A DNA stretch of 61,430 nucleotides, from positions 1-61,430 of the forward strand of contig NZ_RQVQ01000021.1 of NCBI RefSeq assembly GCF_003865405.1, written 5' to 3'. Below the pieces are notes generated by a model. It saw only the letters and a program-made list of their open reading frames with translations. It did not search any database and had not been told where the DNA came from. Below are positions 1 through 6,965 of the stretch, piece by piece (within the stretch, counting starts at the first letter, position 1; the number at the start of each line of letters is the position of its first letter). A program made the position numbers and the translations under genes. This DNA is from Paenimyroides tangerinum. GTDB lineage: Bacteria; Bacteroidota; Bacteroidia; Flavobacteriales; Flavobacteriaceae.

Positions 1-6
1 CGGTTG

Positions 7-38
7 CAAAAGTAGAAATTCTTTTTAAACCTCGCAAA
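7..38 (-). promoter_or_regulatory. Promoter-like site P1, reading left out of the window
   Basis: On the minus strand TTTG (38-35) is followed after 20 bases by TACTTTTG (14-7). This fits the Bacteroidota vegetative promoter pattern TTTG, 19-21 bases, TAnnTTTG. The start point would lie at or just beyond the left edge. It is the first of three similar sites. Confidence 0.7.
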
Positions 39-118
39 TTTATTTTGTAAATATTATTGAAAGTTTTTCTCAGTATTTGTAAAACTTCTGCCCCTCTTCT
101 TGTTTCAGAATCGGATTG

Positions 119-151
119 CAAAACTACAACTCTTTTAACTTATCTTCCAAA
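119..151 (-). promoter_or_regulatory. Promoter-like site P2, reading left
   Basis: On the minus strand TTTG (151-148), a 21-base spacer, then TAGTTTTG (126-119). As at P1, the -7 box is followed by CA and a CCG triplet a few bases on. It lies 112 bases upstream of P1. Confidence 0.7.
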
Positions 152-216
152 TTTATTTTTGTTAAAATTTAAATTTGTTTTTCGTGATTTGTATGAACTT
201 CTATTTTTCAACGGTG

Positions 217-248
217 CAAATATACCGCCTTATTCTCGTGCCAAACAA
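217..248 (-). promoter_or_regulatory. Promoter-like site P3, reading left
   Basis: On the minus strand TTG (248-246), a 21-base spacer, then TATATTTG (224-217), followed by CACCG. It lies 98 bases upstream of P2. Three strong, evenly spaced promoters in one direction are typical of rRNA operons in this phylum. Confidence 0.65.
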
Positions 249-389
249 GCTTTTTTGAAGTTAATTTTTGATTATTTTTTAGTAAGCTGATGCTAAAAGA
301 TTTAAGGATTGAAAATTTGTTAATTTGCTGATTCGAGGATTTAAAAATGAAAATTGAGAAATCATATTATGTATAAAAATACTTTTTTA

Positions 390-406
390 CCACAGATGCA
401 CAGATG
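390..406. repeat. Tandem 8-base repeat CACAGATG
   Basis: CACAGATG occurs twice back to back at 391-398 and 399-406, preceded by a C. Short runs of this kind are, from memory, common between genes in Flavobacterium genomes. The function is unknown. Confidence 0.4.
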
Positions 407-495
407 AAATTTCAAAATTTAAAATTTAATGATTGAAAAATGAAATAATGAAAGATATTGAATACTTCTTATTTATGTAAACTTTGTTAGATATA

Positions 496-526
496 AACCT
501 ACAAGGTTTTAGAAACCTTGCAGGTT
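496..526. repeat. Intergenic palindrome with 14-base arms
   Basis: The arm at 496-509 (AACCTACAAGGTTT) pairs with 513-526 (AAACCTTGCAGGTT), with one mismatch and a 3-base loop. The sequence resembles an interspersed palindrome family that I recall from Flavobacterium intergenic regions. It has no long T tract and lies far from any gene end, so a repeat element is likelier than a terminator. Confidence 0.55.
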
Positions 527-560
527 AACTTTAGGCTTTGGACTACATGACTCAGGTTGC

Positions 561-700
561 GTTAGGGATTGGAGCGGTATCCTTTTTTGTTTAAAAACGG
601 AATGTCATTTAAAAATGAGATTGTGAATCGAGTTCAGAAAGACATAAAATGAATAACCAATAAAAACAAAAAAGATTTAGCGGAAAGCCCGACCGAGCGG
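561..700. repeat. Interspersed-repeat-like element with distant complementary arms
   Basis: CTTTTTTGTTT at 582-592 is complementary to AAACAAAAAAG at 664-674, with 71 bases between the arms. The flanking words GGAGCGGTATCC and AGCGGAAAGCCCGACC resemble a boundary-repeat family that I recall from flavobacterial intergenic DNA. That family assignment is from memory and unverified. Confidence 0.4.
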
Positions 701-781
701 CTTCAGCAGAATATCATTTTACTCTTATATAATGAGCGAGGGAACGCCAAAATTTTATATCTTTATGTAAAAATAAATTAT

Positions 782-1513
782 ATGAAAAATTATATTACTG
801 CTGCAATCGTTGGAATTTCTCTTATAACCTGTACGTTTTTATTAACAAACGCTTACAAAAAAAGAAATAACACAAATGACACAATTAGCGTCACTGGTTT
901 AGGTTCAACCGATTTTGTATCAGATTTGATTGTTTGGAATAGTTCATTTTCTAAAAAAAACTATATCCTTAAAGATGCTTACACGGAATTGGAAAACGAC
1001 CGAAGAACAATCAAAAACTATTTAATTGGTAAAGGAGTTAAAGAATCGGAAATTATTTTCTCATCAGTATCAATTAATAAAGAGTTCACAACAGTGACGG
1101 ACTCAAATTACAACACAAGAACTGAAACTTTTACAGGTTATAATTTAACTCAAAGTGTTCAGGTCGAAAGCAAGGAAGTAACGAAAGTGGAAAATATTTC
1201 ACGAGAAGTTACAGAATTAATCAACTCTGGAGTTGAACTATATTCAAGTGCCCCAGAATATTATTACACCAAACTTTCGGAATTAAAATTGAAAATGGTT
1301 GCTGAAGCAACAAAAGATGCAAAATTGAGAGCTGAAAATATCTCAGAAAATGCAGGTAGTAGTTTGGGTGATTTAAAAAAATCTGAAATGGGTGTTTTTC
1401 AAATTGTAGCGCAAAATTCATCCGAAGATTATTCTTGGGGAGGTTCATTCAATACTTCTGCGAAAAACAAAACAGCAACCATCACTATTAAACTGGTTTA
1501 CAAAATAGATTAA
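782..1513 (+). CDS. SIMPL (DUF541) domain protein
   Basis: A 243-residue protein with an N-terminal hydrophobic segment (about residues 5-25) that serves as a membrane anchor or signal peptide. The rest matches the SIMPL/DUF541 fold. It opens with ISVTGLGSTDFVSD, has a central segment in which the residue pairs V-x-S and E-V-T alternate, and includes an alanine-rich helix (KMVAEATKDAKLRAENI) typical of the family. SIMPL proteins are periplasmic or membrane-anchored, and their biochemical role is poorly defined. The gene stands alone between the repeat-rich left end and a terminator shared with queA. The family call is firm. A specific function cannot be given. Confidence 0.85.
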   Translation: MKNYITAAIVGISLITCTFLLTNAYKKRNNTNDTISVTGLGSTDFVSDLIVWNSSFSKKNYILKDAYTELENDRRTIKNYLIGKGVKESEIIFSSVSINKEFTTVTDSNYNTRTETFTGYNLTQSVQVESKEVTKVENISREVTELINSGVELYSSAPEYYYTKLSELKLKMVAEATKDAKLRAENISENAGSSLGDLKKSEMGVFQIVAQNSSEDYSWGGSFNTSAKNKTATITIKLVYKID

Positions 1514-1520
1514 AGCAAAA

Positions 1521-1550
1521 AAACTCATCTTAATAAGATGAGTTTTTTTT
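1521..1550. terminator. Shared terminator of the SIMPL gene and queA
   Basis: Near-perfect stem AAACTCATCTT / AAGATGAGTTT (1521-1545), with a run of T on the right and A on the left. It can stop transcription from both converging genes. Confidence 0.85.
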
Positions 1551-1565
1551 TATATTATTCAAAGA

Positions 1566-2615
1566 TTAGATGATTAACATCGCATCCCCGTAAGAATAAA
1601 ATTTATATCCTTCTTTAATTGCTTCTTTATAAGCTTCCATCATTAAATCGTGACCGCAAAAAGCTGAAATCATCATTAATAATGTAGATTTTGGCATATG
1701 GAAGTTTGTAATCATACAATCTGCGATACTAAAATCGTAAGGTGGAAAAACAAACTTATTTGTCCAACCTGTAAAAGAATTTAATGTTCTGTTTGAAGAA
1801 ACTGAACTTTCTAATGCTCGCATAGAAGTTGTTCCTACTGCACAAATTTTACTTTTACGCTCTTTTGCTCTGTTTACAATTTCACAAGCTTCTTCAGTAA
1901 TGATTAACTCTTCTGAATCCATTTTGTGTTTAGATAAATCTTCAACCTCAACTGGATTGAAAGTTCCTAAACCAATATGTAAAGTTACTTTTGCAAATTC
2001 AACACCTTTAATTTCTAAACGTTTTAATAAATGTTTAGAGAAGTGTAAACCTGCAGTTGGCGCAGCAACAGCTCCTTCTTCAGTAGCATAAATCGTTTGG
2101 TAACGCTCTTCGTCTTCTGGAGTTACTTCGCGGTTGATGTATTTTGGTATTGGAGTTTCTCCAAGTTCTGTTAATTTAGCTCTAAATTCTTCATAAGAAC
2201 CATCGTATAAGAAACGTAAAGTTCTTCCGCGTGAAGTTGTATTATCGATTACCTCAGCTACTAATGAATCGTCATCTCCGAAATATAATTTATTTCCGAT
2301 ACGAATTTTACGTGCTGGATCAACTAAAACATCCCATAAACGTTGTTCTTCATTTAATTCTCTTAACAAGAAAACTTCAATACGAGCACCTGTTTTTTCT
2401 TTGTTTCCGTATAAACGAGCTGGAAAAACTTTGGTATTATTCAAAACCATCACATCTCCTTCTCCGAAATAATCAATCACATCTTTGAATAATTTGTGTT
2501 CGATTGTTCCTAATTTACGGTTTACAACCATTAAACGAGATTCATCTCTGTTTTCAGCTGGAAATTCAGCCAACAACTCTTCCGGTAAGTTAAAGTTGAA
2601 ATTAGATAACTTCAT
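1566..2615 (-). CDS. queA: S-adenosylmethionine:tRNA ribosyltransferase-isomerase
   Basis: A 349-residue cytoplasmic enzyme. It transfers the ribosyl part of S-adenosylmethionine to preQ1 in tRNA, forming epoxyqueuosine in the queuosine pathway. Family motifs are clear: [10 protein letters not shown] (59-68), [12 protein letters not shown] (181-192), [11 protein letters not shown] and, near the C-terminus, [12 protein letters not shown]. The length is normal for QueA. Upstream there is a good promoter and a leader of about 55 bases. In related genomes queA lies close to aroA, mazG and dtd; here two lipoprotein genes separate it from aroA. No other queuosine gene is in the window. Confidence 0.97.
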   Translation of the reverse strand: MKLSNFNFNLPEELLAEFPAENRDESRLMVVNRKLGTIEHKLFKDVIDYFGEGDVMVLNNTKVFPARLYGNKEKTGARIEVFLLRELNEEQRLWDVLVDPARKIRIGNKLYFGDDDSLVAEVIDNTTSRGRTLRFLYDGSYEEFRAKLTELGETPIPKYINREVTPEDEERYQTIYATEEGAVAAPTAGLHFSKHLLKRLEIKGVEFAKVTLHIGLGTFNPVEVEDLSKHKMDSEELIITEEACEIVNRAKERKSKICAVGTTSMRALESSVSSNRTLNSFTGWTNKFVFPPYDFSIADCMITNFHMPKSTLLMMISAFCGHDLMMEAYKEAIKEGYKFYSYGDAMLII

Positions 2616-2675
2616 ATTATTGTTGCTTTTATATTTATTTGTAAAATGAAGTTCCGATTTGAAACTTCAAGCTTG

Positions 2676-2707
2676 CAAATATACGACTTCAAAATAGGCG
2701 TTGTCAA
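2676..2707 (-). promoter_or_regulatory. Promoter of queA
   Basis: On the minus strand TTG (2707-2705), a 21-base spacer, then TATATTTG (2683-2676). The start point would be near 2670. Confidence 0.65.
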
Positions 2708-2738
2708 GTAAAAAGCGATTTATTTTAAACTTCGTTTG

Positions 2739-2762
2739 AAAAGCGTTACCTACAGGGCTTTT
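2739..2762 (-). terminator. Possible terminator of the carbonic anhydrase gene
   Basis: AAAAGC (2739-2744) pairs with GCTTTT (2757-2762). An inner CCT/AGG pairing leaves a bulge. The hairpin is weak, but it sits just past the stop codon. Confidence 0.4.
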
Positions 2763-2768
2763 TGATTT

Positions 2769-3485
2769 TTAATAATCTAAGAATTTCACTTCACCTGTTT
2801 TCATATCGTAAACTGCTCCAACAATTTTAATTTCGTTATTAGCTTCCATTTCTTTTAGAATTGGACTATCTCTACGAATTTCTTCAATCGAATTATATAC
2901 ATTGAATTTACAAACTTCATCAACAAATTCAGGATTTTTAGCTGTTGCATCTCCTTTAAAATTTTGCTTAGCGGCAATTATTGCAGGATCAATCTTCTCA
3001 AGTAAAGTTGTGATATTTCCTAATTTAACACCTTCGATACTCGATTTGATTGCACCACAATATTCGTGACCTAAAACGACCACTACTTTTGAACCCGAAA
3101 CTTTACAAGCGTATTCTAAACTCCCAAGAATATCGTGATTAACAATATTACCAGCTACACGAGCAACGAAAATTTCACCAATTGCTTTATGAAAAACATC
3201 TTCTACTGGAACACGTGAATCTAAACAAGAAAGCACCACGGCTTCTGGATATTGACCTAAAGCTGCTTCACGAACCAATTTTGTTGAATTACGAACGGTT
3301 AAATTATCATCAACAAAATCTTTATTTCCAGCTTTTAAATCGGCAATAACTTCATCTGGAGTTAATTTTTCTTGTTGTTCTTTGGTTAAAACGTGTGTCG
3401 GGATTATTTCTTCATCTTCTATTATTGTTTTATTGCAAGAAGCTAAAGCAAATAAAACAGCTAAGGATAAAATATATTTTTTCAT
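2769..3485 (-). CDS. Beta-class carbonic anhydrase with lipoprotein signal
   Basis: A 238-residue zinc enzyme that interconverts CO2 and bicarbonate. The beta-class site is intact: Cys87-Leu-Asp89-Ser-Arg91 (one zinc ligand plus the Asp/Arg dyad), His140 and Cys143 in GHEYC. Unlike the usual cytoplasmic form, it begins with a lipoprotein signal ending LASC, with Cys17 as the acylated residue, so I infer anchoring in the envelope facing the periplasm. About 40 linker residues separate the anchor from the catalytic domain. The gene is followed by a weak hairpin. A gamma-type homologue is encoded at 59569-60078. Enzyme class is near certain; location is inferred from the signal. Confidence 0.93.
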   Translation of the reverse strand: MKKYILSLAVLFALASCNKTIIEDEEIIPTHVLTKEQQEKLTPDEVIADLKAGNKDFVDDNLTVRNSTKLVREAALGQYPEAVVLSCLDSRVPVEDVFHKAIGEIFVARVAGNIVNHDILGSLEYACKVSGSKVVVVLGHEYCGAIKSSIEGVKLGNITTLLEKIDPAIIAAKQNFKGDATAKNPEFVDEVCKFNVYNSIEEIRRDSPILKEMEANNEIKIVGAVYDMKTGEVKFLDY

Positions 3486-3551
3486 AATTTATCTGATTTT
3501 TTGTTTTCTAAATATAAGCAATATTTTCTACAACCTTATATTATAACAAAC

Positions 3552-3583
3552 AAAAAAACTACCGAGTTCCCTCGATAGTTTTA
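3552..3583 (-). terminator. Terminator of the small lipoprotein gene
   Basis: AAACTA-c-CGAG pairs with CTCG-a-TAGTTT around a 4-base loop (one mismatch). On the minus strand it is followed by seven T. Confidence 0.7.
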
Positions 3584-3588
3584 AAATT

Positions 3589-4101
3589 TTATTGACTTAA
3601 GACTAAGTTTAGTTTTAATGCACCCCCATGGCAATATTCACCAGGTTCTGAAACATCTCCTTCATAAGCAACCTCACCATTTATGCGAATTGTTTTATTA
3701 AACCAATGTAAGGTGTATTGATTAGGAGTTTTCTCAACATCTACCTCAACTAAATAAACTTGTGCGTTAGGAAAAGTAATTCTAAATTTAACTGTATAAA
3801 AACTTGGATACTTACTAATACTTGCAAGTGGCAAAAAAATTCCGCTTAAATCTTCTTCACAAAATTCATTCATGATTTCATTATCTAGAATAAATTCATC
3901 ATTGCGATATGCCATTTCAACAACAACATCCTCTCTATTCATCTCGCCTGTAACAAATACTTTTTCTCCGTTTGAATTCAGAACCGTTAACTCTACATTA
4001 TTAGGATAAATCACTGCTGTTGCAATTTCGTCTTCCACTTTACCATCATCTGAACACGATAGTAAAAAAAGACTAAAAAATAGATATATTAAGTTTTTCA
4101 T
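3589..4101 (-). CDS. Small lipoprotein of unknown function
   Basis: A 170-residue protein with a clear lipoprotein signal: a short charged start, a hydrophobic core and LLSC with Cys16 as the lipid site, followed by SDDG. The acidic residues just after the cysteine resemble the Bacteroidota surface lipoprotein export signal, so surface display is possible. The rest looks beta-rich, with two further cysteines (in FCEED and EYCHGG) that could form a disulfide. I recognise no family. It has its own promoter, whose -33 box lies inside the end of aroA, and its own terminator, so it is a single-gene unit rather than part of the aroA operon. Confidence 0.8.
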   Translation of the reverse strand: MKNLIYLFFSLFLLSCSDDGKVEDEIATAVIYPNNVELTVLNSNGEKVFVTGEMNREDVVVEMAYRNDEFILDNEIMNEFCEEDLSGIFLPLASISKYPSFYTVKFRITFPNAQVYLVEVDVEKTPNQYTLHWFNKTIRINGEVAYEGDVSEPGEYCHGGALKLNLVLSQ

Positions 4102-4132
4102 ATTTTTTAAATTTCTATAAGTTGTTGATTAT

Positions 4133-4164
4133 CAAACTTAAAAAAAATAAAAACTAAAAACAAA
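4133..4164 (-). promoter_or_regulatory. Promoter of the small lipoprotein gene
   Basis: On the minus strand TTTG (4164-4161), a 20-base spacer, then TAAGTTTG (4140-4133). The -33 box overlaps the last codons of aroA. The predicted leader is about 26 bases. Confidence 0.7.
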
Positions 4165-5368
4165 TATTTTCCCAAAACTTTGGATATGATTTAGAAACCA
4201 CTTCTGCATTTTCAATTTCTATTGGTGTAAATAAACCCAGCGGAGCAAAAGCCATAGCCATTCTGTGATCTTGATAGGTTTTTACCAAAACATTTTCAGG
4301 TAAAACATTTTGTAAATTTCTTTTATGTAGGAAAAGAGAATCGTTTGTAATTTCAACAATTGCGCCGAATTTTTCTAATTCGTTTTTTAAAGCAACTAAA
4401 CGATCAGTTTCTTTAATTTTCAACGTATGAAGTCCGGTTAAATTAACTTGGACACCTAAACCAAAACAAGTAACTGCAATGGTTTGAGCAATATCCGGGC
4501 ATTCAATTAAATTTAAATTAATTTCTGAAGGAAGTTGATTATTGGCTTTAGTAATTTGGATTTCGTTATTCGGAAGGAATTGCGTTTCAACGCCGAATTG
4601 TTCAAATATTTCAACCACGGCACGATCCGCTTGAAGGGAATTCGATTTTAGTTTTTGAATTTTTAATGAAGTACCGATTTCGGAAAAGGCTATTAACTCA
4701 AAAAAATAAGAAGCCGAAGACCAATCAGATTCTACGGTAATTGTTTTAGGATCGACTCTATGTTTTGGAAAAACTTGTATTTGATTTCCTACAAAAGTAG
4801 TATCAACGCCAATTTCATTTAAAAGAGCCAACGTCATTTTAATATAAGGAAGTGATGTTTGCTCACCGATTAGTTCCAGTGATAAACCATTTTCTAATTT
4901 TGGCGCAATAAGTAATAATGCCGAAATGTATTGACTGCTGATTTTTGCAGGAATTGCAATTTTACTTGATTGCAGTTTTTTACCTTTAATTTTTAAGGGA
5001 GGAAATCCTTCTTGGTTTAAATATTGAATATCCGTACCTAAAATTTTCAATGCATCGACCAAAATATGAATGGGTCTTTCTTGCATTCGTGAAGAGCCTG
5101 TTAAAACAACAACACGATTTTCTTGAGTTGCAAAAAAAGCAGTAAGAAAACGCATTGCTGTTCCGGCGTGATGTACATCAACAATTTCAGAAAAAAAATT
5201 CAAGGCTTTTTCCATTGCTAAACTATCATCGGAATTTGAGACATTCTCGATCTTAATCTCTGGAAAAAGTGCTTGAAGTAAAAACATACGATTGGTTTCT
5301 GATTTACTTCCGGATAAAACTAAAGTTTGATTCGGTTTAAATGAGTCAGGATGCAATCGTATGTTCAT
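4154..5368 (-). CDS. aroA: 3-phosphoshikimate 1-carboxyvinyltransferase (EPSP synthase)
   Basis: A 404-residue cytoplasmic enzyme of the shikimate pathway that joins phosphoenolpyruvate to shikimate 3-phosphate. The phosphate-binding start LSGSKSETNR (18-27), the second signature HHAGTAMRFLTAFFA, the active-site segment IKETDRLVALKNELEKFG and the late motif YQDHRMAMAFAP are all present. It is slightly shorter than the roughly 427 residues of the E. coli enzyme. It starts 5 bases after mazG ends and lies at the end of the rsgA-dtd-mazG-aroA unit. The first enzyme of the same pathway, DAHP synthase, is encoded at 7992-9077. Confidence 0.96.
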   Translation of the reverse strand: MNIRLHPDSFKPNQTLVLSGSKSETNRMFLLQALFPEIKIENVSNSDDSLAMEKALNFFSEIVDVHHAGTAMRFLTAFFATQENRVVVLTGSSRMQERPIHILVDALKILGTDIQYLNQEGFPPLKIKGKKLQSSKIAIPAKISSQYISALLLIAPKLENGLSLELIGEQTSLPYIKMTLALLNEIGVDTTFVGNQIQVFPKHRVDPKTITVESDWSSASYFFELIAFSEIGTSLKIQKLKSNSLQADRAVVEIFEQFGVETQFLPNNEIQITKANNQLPSEINLNLIECPDIAQTIAVTCFGLGVQVNLTGLHTLKIKETDRLVALKNELEKFGAIVEITNDSLFLHKRNLQNVLPENVLVKTYQDHRMAMAFAPLGLFTPIEIENAEVVSKSYPKFWENICF

Positions 5369-5373
5369 ATGTA

Positions 5374-5700
5374 TTATTTTAATTTTTCGTTGTTGTGGTG
5401 ACGATCGTGATCTCGTTTGGTTTTAAAATCCATTTTTTTATCGAAAGCAGCTTGTAAGTCAACTCCTGTTTGGTTTGCTAAACAAAGTACAACAAAAACG
5501 ACATCGGCTAATTCTTCACCTAAATCTTTATTTTTATCGCTTTCTTTTTCAGATTGTTCACCGTAACGACGTGCAATGATTCTGGCAACCTCACCTACTT
5601 CTTCTGTAAGTTGTGCCATATTTGTTAATTCGTTAAAATAACGAACGCCGTGTTCTTTGATCCAATTATCAACATCTAACTGTGCGTTTTTCAAATCCAT
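5374..5700 (-). CDS. MazG-like nucleotide pyrophosphohydrolase
   Basis: A 108-residue all-helical protein of the MazG/dUTPase-like family, which hydrolyses nucleoside triphosphates to monophosphates and helps to clean the nucleotide pool. The metal-binding acidic pattern is visible as LTEEVGEVARIIA followed by GEELADVVFVVLCLANQ. It is the short single-domain form, not the two-domain E. coli MazG. It starts one base after the stop of the broken small membrane gene and ends 5 bases before aroA, so it is very likely co-transcribed with both. Substrate preference cannot be read from sequence. Confidence 0.88.
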   Translation of the reverse strand: MDLKNAQLDVDNWIKEHGVRYFNELTNMAQLTEEVGEVARIIARRYGEQSEKESDKNKDLGEELADVVFVVLCLANQTGVDLQAAFDKKMDFKTKRDHDRHHNNEKLK

Positions 5701-5701
5701 T

Positions 5702-5896
5702 TTATTTCTTTTTTCTTCTTTTTCTTAATTTATCAAATACAAAAACTTCTGCCAAAGCCATGAAAAATCCGAAGATAAAAACTTGTGCCCAGAAAATTTG
5801 CGTTGGGATTCCTTCTCAGAAATAATATAAAATAATTCCGTAGAAAAATCCATAAACCAATAAGGCTAATAATAAATGTAACGGTTTACTTTTCAT
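5702..5896 (-). pseudogene. Fourth small two-helix membrane gene, broken by an in-frame TGA
   Basis: Reading from ATG at 5896, the frame runs 26 codons, meets TGA at 5818-5816, and then continues open for 37 codons to TAA at 5704-5702. Both parts look like one protein. The first is a hydrophobic helix starting MKSKPLHLLLALLVYGFF. The second is another hydrophobic helix and a basic tail ending DKLRKRRKKK. This matches the length and two-helix plan of its three upstream neighbours. Its ATG overlaps the end of the preceding gene by 11 bases. A one-base change or a sequencing error would explain the stop. Function is unknown. Confidence 0.7.
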
Positions 5897-6086
5897 TTTG
5901 TTTATTTAAAGATGGTATGAATTTTTTAATTAATTTATTTACAAATGGTTCTAACAAAATTGCAAAAATTGCAAAAACAAGTGCGTAAATCCAACTTACT
6001 TGATCATTAATAAAATACGAGCAAAATAAACCTGTTAAGTAAAATCCTACAAAACTAATGACTAAATAAAGTATTCTACTTTTCAT
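5886..6086 (-). CDS. Small two-helix membrane protein (third of a tandem set)
   Basis: A 66-residue protein with two predicted membrane helices (about residues 5-27 and 32-50) and a basic C-terminus (NKLIKKFIPSLNKQNEK). It overlaps the preceding gene by 11 bases and the following broken gene by 11 bases, so translation is probably coupled along the set. It shares size, start (MKSR against MKSK in the next copy) and topology with its neighbours, which suggests tandem duplication followed by strong divergence. I recognise no family and can assign no function. Confidence 0.75.
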   Translation of the reverse strand: MKSRILYLVISFVGFYLTGLFCSYFINDQVSWIYALVFAIFAILLEPFVNKLIKKFIPSLNKQNEK

Positions 6087-6270
6087 TTTTAAATATTTTC
6101 TTCTTTATGAATTTATCAAAAATTACAATCAACAACATGAAAACAATATATTTAGCCAAAACGTTAACCAAACAATAACTATCTGGATCAAGAATACAAT
6201 TCCAATCGTTTGAAAGTAGAATCGTAATAAGTGCATAAATTGCTGTATATAAAATAAGTTTTTTAAGCAT
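6076..6270 (-). CDS. Small two-helix membrane protein (second of a tandem set)
   Basis: A 64-residue protein with a hydrophobic N-terminal segment, a short polar loop holding two cysteines (NCILDPDSYC), a second hydrophobic segment, and a lysine-rich end (DKFIKKKIFKNEK). It overlaps the gene before it by 8 bases and the gene after it by 11. The cysteine-bearing loop is absent from the other three members. Membrane location is inferred from hydrophobicity alone. Function is unknown. Confidence 0.75.
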   Translation of the reverse strand: MLKKLILYTAIYALITILLSNDWNCILDPDSYCLVNVLAKYIVFMLLIVIFDKFIKKKIFKNEK

Positions 6271-6460
6271 GATTATTTTGTTTTTTTGAAAGCCATTTCT
6301 TTATATTTCTTATGATAAAAAAATCTGCTAAAGTCATGAATAAAGTCCAAAAAAAGATAAAACTCCAATCAAACATAGAGAATGAAAAATAACTAATAAC
6401 TATTCCAAGAATAGAATATATGATTAAACCAGCTGTGATATAAGATAATTTTTCCTTCAT
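6263..6460 (-). CDS. Small two-helix membrane protein (first of a tandem set)
   Basis: A 65-residue protein with two predicted membrane helices and a basic tail (RNIKKWLSKKQNNHA). It is the first of four overlapping small genes that sit between dtd, 52 bases upstream, and mazG. In related genomes, as I remember them, dtd and mazG lie closer together, so the set may be an insertion into a conserved operon. A -7-like TATATTTA lies in the gap before it. It may therefore be transcribed both from rsgA and from its own start. Function is unknown. Confidence 0.75.
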   Translation of the reverse strand: MKEKLSYITAGLIIYSILGIVISYFSFSMFDWSFIFFWTLFMTLADFFIIRNIKKWLSKKQNNHA

Positions 6461-6512
6461 ATTTTCTGAATTTAAAAAAACTTCTTAAATATAAGAATAT
6501 TATTTAGAAAAA

Positions 6513-6965
6513 TTATTCCCTATTCTTTGAATCAATCACAATAGTAACGGGTCCATCGTTGATTAAAGCAACTTTCATATCGGCTCCAAATTGTCCGGTT
6601 TGAATTTTCTTTTCTAAATCAACTTCTAATTGATGTATAAATTTCTCGTACATCGGTATAGCAAAATCAGGTTTTGATGCTTTAATGTACGAAGGTCGAT
6701 TTCCTTTTTTGGTTGATGCGTGAAGTGTAAATTGTGAAACCAAAATAATATCGGCATTCACATCTTTAACAGAACAATTCATCACCTCGTTTTCATCGCT
6801 AAAAATGCGAAGATTCACAATTTTACTAGATAACCATTTAATATCATCGTCTGTATCGGCATCTTCAATTCCAAGAAGAATAACCAATCCTTGATTGATT
6901 TCGGCAACTCTTACATTGTTAATAGTTACCGAAGCTTCTGACGCACGTTGTATAACTATTTTCAT
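6513..6965 (-). CDS. dtd: D-aminoacyl-tRNA deacylase
   Basis: A 150-residue cytoplasmic proofreading enzyme that removes D-amino acids (and glycine from tRNA-Ala) wrongly attached to tRNA. The family motifs are intact: SQFTLHASTKKGNRPSY, which holds the catalytic-pocket residues, and NDGPVTIVID near the end, carrying the Gly-Pro cross-subunit motif in its usual form. Start MKIVIQRASEASV is standard. Its ATG shares a base with the rsgA stop (TAATG), indicating translational coupling. Confidence 0.97.
   Translation of the reverse strand: MKIVIQRASEASVTINNVRVAEINQGLVILLGIEDADTDDDIKWLSSKIVNLRIFSDENEVMNCSVKDVNADIILVSQFTLHASTKKGNRPSYIKASKPDFAIPMYEKFIHQLEVDLEKKIQTGQFGADMKVALINDGPVTIVIDSKNRE

Larger units (their letters stand above)
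1..781. other. Gene-free left end: leftward promoter array, then intergenic repeats
   Basis: No credible gene lies in this stretch. Positions 7-248 carry three evenly spaced promoter-like sequences on the minus strand, listed separately. Positions 300-781 hold an 8-base tandem repeat, a 14-base palindrome and a pair of distant complementary arms, all listed separately. A 77-codon open frame at 57-290 overlaps the promoter array and resembles no protein family that I recognise, so I do not call it a gene. Confidence 0.75.

Noticed and set aside
57..290. 77-codon open frame on the plus strand at the left end
   Set aside because: It overlies three antiparallel promoters, has low-complexity AT-driven composition and matches no family. 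Not a gene.
390..526. CRISPR-like repeat array
   Set aside because: Only a two-copy 8-base tandem repeat and one palindrome are present; there are no regular spacers and no cas genes.
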